64,000 nucleotides of DNA from Methylonatrum sp040877625 (GTDB lineage Bacteria; Pseudomonadota; Gammaproteobacteria; Nitrococcales; Aquisalimonadaceae). Numbering within the stretch: position 1 is the first letter of the stretch; each line of letters starts with the position of its first letter. The position numbers and the translations under genes were made by a program. Under the pieces are notes generated by a model, which saw only the letters and a program-made list of their open reading frames with translations, did no database searches and was not told the DNA's origin. Where the stretch lies: positions 62,001 through 126,000 of the forward strand of contig JBBDNK010000044.1 of the NCBI GenBank assembly GCA_040877625.1, read 5' to 3'. Positions 59,473 to 64,000 of this stretch are shown one piece after another.

Positions 59473-60223
59473 GCCGATACTGCGGACCGAATCCCTGACC
59501 AGGCGGTTTGGCGGCCTGGTGGCCGTCAATGACGTCACGTTCACTGTAGAGGCCCGGGAGGTGCACGCGATTATCGGCCCCAATGGCGCCGGCAAAAGCA
59601 CGATGGTGAATCTGCTATCCGGGCATCTGGTTCCGAGCAGCGGGCGGGTGATTTTCAAGGGCAGGGATATTACCGGCATGTCGGCAAACCGCGTCTCCCG
59701 GATCGGCATCGGGCGCAGTTTCCAGCGCACCAACATCTTCCCCAGCTTCTCCTGCCTGGAGAATTGCCAGCTTGCCGCGCAATCGAGGCTGGGTCATTCG
59801 TTCCGCTTCTTTCGTCGTGCGAGCAGTTATCGGCGTGTGGTTGCGCTGGCGGAGAAGGGGTTGGAAATGTGCGGTCTGAGCCATCAGGCACATACCCGCG
59901 CCAGTGCCATGAGTTATGGCGAACAAAGGCAACTGGAAATCGGCATGGTGCTGGCCACCAATCCGGAATTCCTGGTGCTGGATGAACCCATGGCCGGCAT
60001 GGGCCGGGAGGAATCGCACCACGTCGTTGAGTTGCTCCGGGAACTCGGTACCGAGTATCCGCTGGTGCTGGTCGAGCATGACATGGATGCGGTGTTCTGC
60101 ATCGCCCATCGGCTCACGGTCATGGTCAATGGGGAGGTGATTGCCAGCGGACCGCTGGATAGCGTACGACAGGACCCGGCGGTGCAGGAAGCCTATCTGG
60201 GTGATGGGGAGGAGGACGCGTGA
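59465..60223 (+). CDS. ABC transporter ATP-binding protein, LivG type
   Basis: 252 residues from the ATG at 59465 inside the end of the livM-type gene. Walker A is IIGPNGAGKST, the Q-loop region is GRSFQRTNIFPSFSCLEN, the signature SAMSYGEQRQLEIGMVLATN and Walker B FLVLDEPMAGMGREE. The MSYGEQ form in place of LSGGQ is normal for this subfamily. It energises the importer with the LivF-type subunit. Confidence 0.92.
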   Translation: MTEPILRTESLTRRFGGLVAVNDVTFTVEAREVHAIIGPNGAGKSTMVNLLSGHLVPSSGRVIFKGRDITGMSANRVSRIGIGRSFQRTNIFPSFSCLENCQLAAQSRLGHSFRFFRRASSYRRVVALAEKGLEMCGLSHQAHTRASAMSYGEQRQLEIGMVLATNPEFLVLDEPMAGMGREESHHVVELLRELGTEYPLVLVEHDMDAVFCIAHRLTVMVNGEVIASGPLDSVRQDPAVQEAYLGDGEEDA

Positions 60224-60981
60224 GCATGGCGACAGCACAGCTTGACCCGGGCGCCGAGCGCGCGCCGGCCGGCGAGGTCCTGATCGAGGCACGCGGCCTT
60301 CATGCCTATTACGGTGAAAGCCATGTGCTGCATGGGGTCGATCTGATCGTGCGGCGCGGCGAGGCGGTCTGCCTGCTGGGCCGCAACGGCATGGGCAAGT
60401 CGACCACGCTGCGGTCGATGTTGGGGCTGACCCCGTCTCGCAGCGGGCAGGTCCTGGTACGCGGCAGTGACATGACCGGCAAGCCCACCCACAGCATCAT
60501 CCAGCAGGGTATCGCCTTCGTACCGGAGGGCCGGGGCATGTTTCCCACCCTTACCGTGCGGGAAAGTCTGACCATGGCGGCACGGCCCGGTGTTGACGGC
60601 CGGCGGGACTGGACCCTGGAGCGGGTACTGGACGTATTCCCCCGCATCCGCGAACGCATCGAGCATCTGTCCGGTAATCTCTCCGGTGGCGAGCAGCAGA
60701 TGATGGCCATCGGACGGGCGCTGATGACGAATCCGGTTCTATTGATTCTTGACGAAGCCACCGAGGGCCTGGCGCCGCTGATTCGCAAGGAAATATGGTC
60801 CGTGGTGCGTACGCTGCGGGAGACCGGAATGGCGGTGTTGATCGTGGACAAGAACGTCAATGCACTGATCAATCTTTGCGATCGCTGCATGATCATGGTC
60901 AAGGGCACGATCGTTTTTGATGACGAAAGCGAATCATTGCGTGGACAGCCGACGCTGCTCCAGACCCATATCGGTCTGTGA
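60220..60981 (+). CDS. ABC transporter ATP-binding protein, LivF type
   Basis: 253 residues, GTG start in a GTGA overlap with the LivG stop; an ATG two codons later is also possible. Walker A is LLGRNGMGKST, signature GNLSGGEQQMMAIGRALMTN, Walker B LLILDEATEGLAPLI. GIAFVPEGRGMFPTLTVRES is the LivF-type segment. It lacks the usual short C-terminal ending but the catalytic core is complete. Last gene of the importer operon. Confidence 0.92.
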   Translation: MSMATAQLDPGAERAPAGEVLIEARGLHAYYGESHVLHGVDLIVRRGEAVCLLGRNGMGKSTTLRSMLGLTPSRSGQVLVRGSDMTGKPTHSIIQQGIAFVPEGRGMFPTLTVRESLTMAARPGVDGRRDWTLERVLDVFPRIRERIEHLSGNLSGGEQQMMAIGRALMTNPVLLILDEATEGLAPLIRKEIWSVVRTLRETGMAVLIVDKNVNALINLCDRCMIMVKGTIVFDDESESLRGQPTLLQTHIGL

Positions 60982-61062
60982 GGCCTTGGTCCGGAGCCGT
61001 TCAGGCGGCGTCTCATGGTGCGACGTGATTTCGCCGGAGGCACGGGAGTAACGGAGCAACAG

Positions 61063-61989
61063 ATGGCCAGATCCGGTGACGATGCGGTAAACCAGACAGA
61101 GCGCCAGAACGCCGATGACCTCGGTCGCAATCTGGCGTTTCTGAGTGCGCGGGTGCGGGCGCTGCGTGCCCGGCGCGGCATGACGCGCAAGGATCTCTCA
61201 CGGCACTCCGATATCTCCGAGCGGTATCTGGCGCAACTGGAGAACGGTGATGCCAATCCGTCCATCGCGTTGTTGCTGCGCATCGCCGCCGCGATGGATG
61301 TCGACATTCAGGAATTGCTGCCGTCACGGGTAAATACCGGCCTGCGCATGACGCCGCTGCTGGAACTGCTGCAGCGGCTGCGCCCGGACGAGGAGGAGGC
61401 GGCCTTCAGTCTGCTGGTGCGGCATTTTCCTCGCCACGACGGGCCGTTTCGCGGTGTCGCCCTGGTCGGGCTGCGCGGCGCCGGAAAGACCACTCTGGGC
61501 GCCGCGCTGGCAGAACACTACAGCTTGCCGTTTCTGCGCCTGGGCGATGTCGTCGAGCAAATGGGCGGCATGGGCCTGGGGGAGCTGTTTTCCCTGGGCG
61601 GGCAGAAAGCATACAGGCGCCTGGAGCGACAGGCCCTGCAGTACGTGCTTGAGCATTACCCGCTGGCGGTGGTGGAGGCGGGAGGAAGCCTGGTATCGGA
61701 ATCGGAAACCCTGGAACTGCTGCTTGGCAGCTATTTCACGGTGTGGGTGAAGGCGGACCCGCAGGAGCATATGAGCCGCGTTGCCTCCCAGGGTGATTTG
61801 CGGCCCATGGAGGGCAACGAGGAAGCCATGGCCGATCTGCGCCGCATTCTGGCCGAGCGCGAGCCTTACTACCGCACCGCCAATGCGATTCTGAATACCA
61901 GTGGCAGAGCCGTGGACGACTGCCTGAATGAACTGACAGAGCTGGCTTCAGCCTATTTACAGGGGGACGAAAGAAAACCCACATCCTGA
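61063..61989 (+). CDS. BoxR-like regulator, XRE-shikimate kinase fusion (copy 2)
   Basis: 308 residues from the ATG at 61063 (GGAG 8 bases upstream). It has the same layout as copy 1: helix-turn-helix RVRALRARRGMTRKDLSRHS (30-49), P-loop VGLRGAGKTT (135-144), and a shikimate-kinase-like remainder with EREPYYRTANAILNTSGR. The two copies align without gaps over the first 150 residues. Differences cluster in the ligand domain, so the two may answer different acyl-CoAs. It follows the importer by 80 bases and could be the importer's own regulator. Confidence 0.87.
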   Translation: MARSGDDAVNQTERQNADDLGRNLAFLSARVRALRARRGMTRKDLSRHSDISERYLAQLENGDANPSIALLLRIAAAMDVDIQELLPSRVNTGLRMTPLLELLQRLRPDEEEAAFSLLVRHFPRHDGPFRGVALVGLRGAGKTTLGAALAEHYSLPFLRLGDVVEQMGGMGLGELFSLGGQKAYRRLERQALQYVLEHYPLAVVEAGGSLVSESETLELLLGSYFTVWVKADPQEHMSRVASQGDLRPMEGNEEAMADLRRILAEREPYYRTANAILNTSGRAVDDCLNELTELASAYLQGDERKPTS

Positions 61990-62003
61990 AAAGATCAGCG
62001 TGC

Positions 62004-62501
62004 TCATTCGACGCGCGGGCCGGGGTATTGGCTTTGCAGGAACTGGATCAGATCAGCCACCCGGTGATTGTCCAGGGCAGCGACCTCGGCATTGGCCGGC
62101 AGGTCATCGAAACCGCGCAGCAGTTCCCGTGGCCATGCGCCGCGGCCCTGCTTCAGCGCCTCCAGCGTGCCCCACCAGCGCACGCCGAAGGCCGGGGCGG
62201 ACAAATCGTTGAACCGGCAGCGTTGCTGCTCGGTGATACCGGCCACGTCCACGGTGGTAATAACATCCTGGACGCGTGCCTTGAAGGCGATCAGTTCGCC
62301 GGTGTTGATGCCCCAGCGGCGCGGTTCCACACGGAGCAGGAACTGGGCCAGTTCGGAGTGGTGCCCGAACCATTGCAGCGCGCAGTCCGGCCCGGCGGGC
62401 CAGGGGCCGGTGGTGAGCATGCCGATTCGATAGCGGCGAGGGTCCCGTTCCGCGATGGCGGCACAGGCGGAGGCAGCGTCCTGACCTTCCCAGTTGAACA
62501 T
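62004..62501 (-). CDS. Hypothetical protein
   Basis: 165 residues from the ATG at 62501 (GGGAG 8 bases upstream). It begins MFNWEGQDAASACAAIAERD and contains RYRIGMLTTGPWPAGPDCAL, WFGHHSELAQFLLRVEPRRW and FGVRWWGTLEALKQG. Many Trp and paired Gly suggest a compact soluble enzyme or binding fold; I do not recognise the family. It converges on boxR copy 2 with 14 bases between. Confidence 0.7.
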   Translation of the reverse strand: MFNWEGQDAASACAAIAERDPRRYRIGMLTTGPWPAGPDCALQWFGHHSELAQFLLRVEPRRWGINTGELIAFKARVQDVITTVDVAGITEQQRCRFNDLSAPAFGVRWWGTLEALKQGRGAWPRELLRGFDDLPANAEVAALDNHRVADLIQFLQSQYPGPRVE

Positions 62502-62657
62502 GCGAACTCCCGGCCGCCCGGTTTCGCCCGTTGAACGGGGAAGCGGGTAGGGTGGGTTGAATGCCTGACGGGGCATGATAACAGGCGATACCCTTGCTGG
62601 ATGAAGGGGATCGACGCGCGTTTTGTATAGTCGGCCGAAAGCGGCCTGGAGAATTGA

Positions 62658-63689
62658 ATGAATGCAGTGCTGAACTACCCCCTGGGTGAACCGCCGGAGC
62701 CGGGCACATCGAAGCCGGTCGCGGCCGGCCTGCGCTGGTTGCGCATGCCGCTGCCACTGGCCCTCGATCACATCAACCTGTGGCTACTGGAGGATGGCGA
62801 CGGCTGGACGGTGGTGGATACCGGCTTCGGAACCGCCCACACCAAGGCGTTATGGGAGCGCGTCTTTCAGGAGGACATGGGAGGCCGGCCATTGAAGCGC
62901 GTGCTGGTCACGCACTACCACCCGGATCATGCTGGCCTGGCCGCCTGGCTGGCGGAGCGCTTCGGCATCGAGGTCTGGATGAGCCCCGGTGAGTTCGACC
63001 ATGCACACCACCACTACACGAGGAGCGACAGCAGCATGGCCAGCGGTGTGGTCGGCCTGTTCAGATATCACGGGCTGGATCAGGAAAATGCCGCGGCTCT
63101 GGAAGAGCGAGGCAATGCCTACCGGCAGGTCGTGGATGGCCTGCCCGACGCCTACCGGCCCATGCATGAGGGCGACAGCATTACCATTGGCGCGCGGGGC
63201 TGGCAGGTCATCATCGGCCGTGGCCATTGCCCCGAGCACGTCTGCCTGTACTGTGCGGAGGACGGCCTGCTGATCTCGGGAGATCAGGTATTACCCCGGA
63301 TCACCAGCAACATCAGCGCTAATCCGGAGGCGCCGGAACGCGACCCGCTGGCGGACTTTCTGGCGTCGCTGGACACGCTTGATCAACTGCCCGAGGACGT
63401 GCGAGTACTGCCGTCCCACGGCAAGGTGTTCGAAGGCTTGCATGCCCGTATCGCCTTCCTGCGGGAGCACCATCTGGATCGCCTGGACGCCCTGGTGGAT
63501 TTTTGTACCGAGGCGCGCACCGCGTTCGAGTGTCTGCCCGTGCTGTTCGACCGCGAACTCAACCCGCACACCATGATGTTCGCCATGGGTGAGTGTATCG
63601 CCCATCTCCAGCATCTGGTGGCCACCGGGCGCCTGGTCGTTGGTGACGGAGACGCCGATGGTCGGGCTCGGTTCAGGGTGCCTGGCTAA
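62658..63689 (+). CDS. Metallo-beta-lactamase-fold hydrolase
   Basis: 343 residues. Metal motif VTHYHPDHAGLAAWL (H86, H88, D90, H91), later ligands in GRGHCPEHVCLY, ISGDQVLP and LPSHGKVFEG. The core DHINLWLLEDGDGWTVVDTG is glyoxalase-II-like, and a helical C-terminal domain (about 255-343) follows. This subfamily occurs near acyl-CoA and aromatic-degradation genes and may be a thioesterase-like hydrolase; the substrate is unknown. Confidence 0.85.
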   Translation: MNAVLNYPLGEPPEPGTSKPVAAGLRWLRMPLPLALDHINLWLLEDGDGWTVVDTGFGTAHTKALWERVFQEDMGGRPLKRVLVTHYHPDHAGLAAWLAERFGIEVWMSPGEFDHAHHHYTRSDSSMASGVVGLFRYHGLDQENAAALEERGNAYRQVVDGLPDAYRPMHEGDSITIGARGWQVIIGRGHCPEHVCLYCAEDGLLISGDQVLPRITSNISANPEAPERDPLADFLASLDTLDQLPEDVRVLPSHGKVFEGLHARIAFLREHHLDRLDALVDFCTEARTAFECLPVLFDRELNPHTMMFAMGECIAHLQHLVATGRLVVGDGDADGRARFRVPG

Positions 63690-63798
63690 GGAGCCCCATG
63701 GGAATGGATCAGAGACTCCCTAACGGGCTCGGTGTCGCCGCCGCCGCGTCTGCGGTATTCTTGCGGCTCGATACACGCTATGGATACAGCCTTATCAC

Positions 63799-64000
63799 AT
63801 GACCAAAAAGCGCATATACAAAGTGGCTTTCTTCAACCGCGGGCAGGTCTACGAAATCTACGCGCACCATGTCGGACAGGGCACGCTGATGGGCTTCGTC
63901 GAGGTGGAGTCGCTGGCATTCGGCGAGCGCACCCAGGTGGTGGTGGATCCGTCCGAAGAACGCCTCAAGGCCGAGTTCGAGGGTGTGAAACGCACGTATA
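63799..64000 (+). CDS. DUF1820 protein, 5' part only
   Basis: The first 67 residues are visible: MTKKRIYKVAFFNRGQVYEI, then YAHHVGQGTLMGFVEVESLA and FGERTQVVVDPSEERLKAEF. This is the start of DUF1820, a short conserved protein of gammaproteobacteria with no known activity. The gene continues past the window edge. Confidence 0.88.
   Translation, partial: MTKKRIYKVAFFNRGQVYEIYAHHVGQGTLMGFVEVESLAFGERTQVVVDPSEERLKAEFEGVKRTY

Overview
The window is about 64 kb of high-GC DNA from a gammaproteobacterium. The host genes (RecBCD and SbcCD, a DUF1820 gene, and aerobic-type benzoate activation with BoxR-like regulators) would suit a halophilic or purple-sulfur-type lineage such as the Ectothiorhodospiraceae. 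That placement is inference from gene content only.

Positions 1 to about 25.2 kb hold most of a Mu-like transposable prophage, inverted relative to the + strand. Its left (repressor) end is at about 25.2 kb and its right (tail) end lies beyond position 1. Read on the minus strand from high to low coordinates it has: CI-like repressor (divergent, + strand) and Ner with a shared operator array; a short early operon with MuA transposase and MuB ATPase; about 15 small, mostly uncharacterised early genes with winged-helix and Cys-rich proteins; a gp16 homologue broken by a false assembly gap; a MazG-like dNTP pyrophosphatase; a Mor-family activator; a lysis cassette (holin, exported transglycosylase, Rz/Rz1 spanins); small and large terminase; portal; a MuF head protein with a nuclease-like tail; protease/scaffold; decoration and major capsid proteins; and the gp35, gp36, gpG and gp37 homologues. 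A 16-bp dyad occurs once before the holin and once before the protease, where phage Mu has its late promoters Plys and PI. It is the best candidate for the Mor/C-type activator site.

At about 25.2 kb the prophage abuts a patatin-like phospholipase gene that looks truncated by the insertion. The flanking host DNA carries a membrane EAL phosphodiesterase with a degenerate GGDEF domain (26.4-28.2 kb), an RND efflux pump and its adaptor (28.7-33.0 kb), a divergent PRPP-synthetase homologue, a PHA-synthase homologue and a small esterase (33.0-36.6 kb). Next come two double-strand-break nucleases in divergent operons, sbcDC (minus) and recCBD (plus), then a translationally coupled queC-queE-queD cluster for the preQ0 steps of queuosine synthesis.

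From 52.6 to 62.0 kb is an aromatic-acid module: a BoxR-like regulator, benzoate-CoA ligase behind a TGCA-N6-TGCA operator/promoter, a DUF309 protein, a five-gene branched-chain-amino-acid-type ABC importer, and a second BoxR-like regulator. Together these would import benzoate or a related acid, trap it as the CoA thioester and let the thioester induce the genes. The ring-attacking enzymes (boxABC or a benzoyl-CoA reductase) are not in the window. The window ends with a hypothetical gene, a metallo-beta-lactamase-fold hydrolase and the start of a DUF1820 gene. I saw no tRNA, rRNA, CRISPR array or complete insertion sequence.
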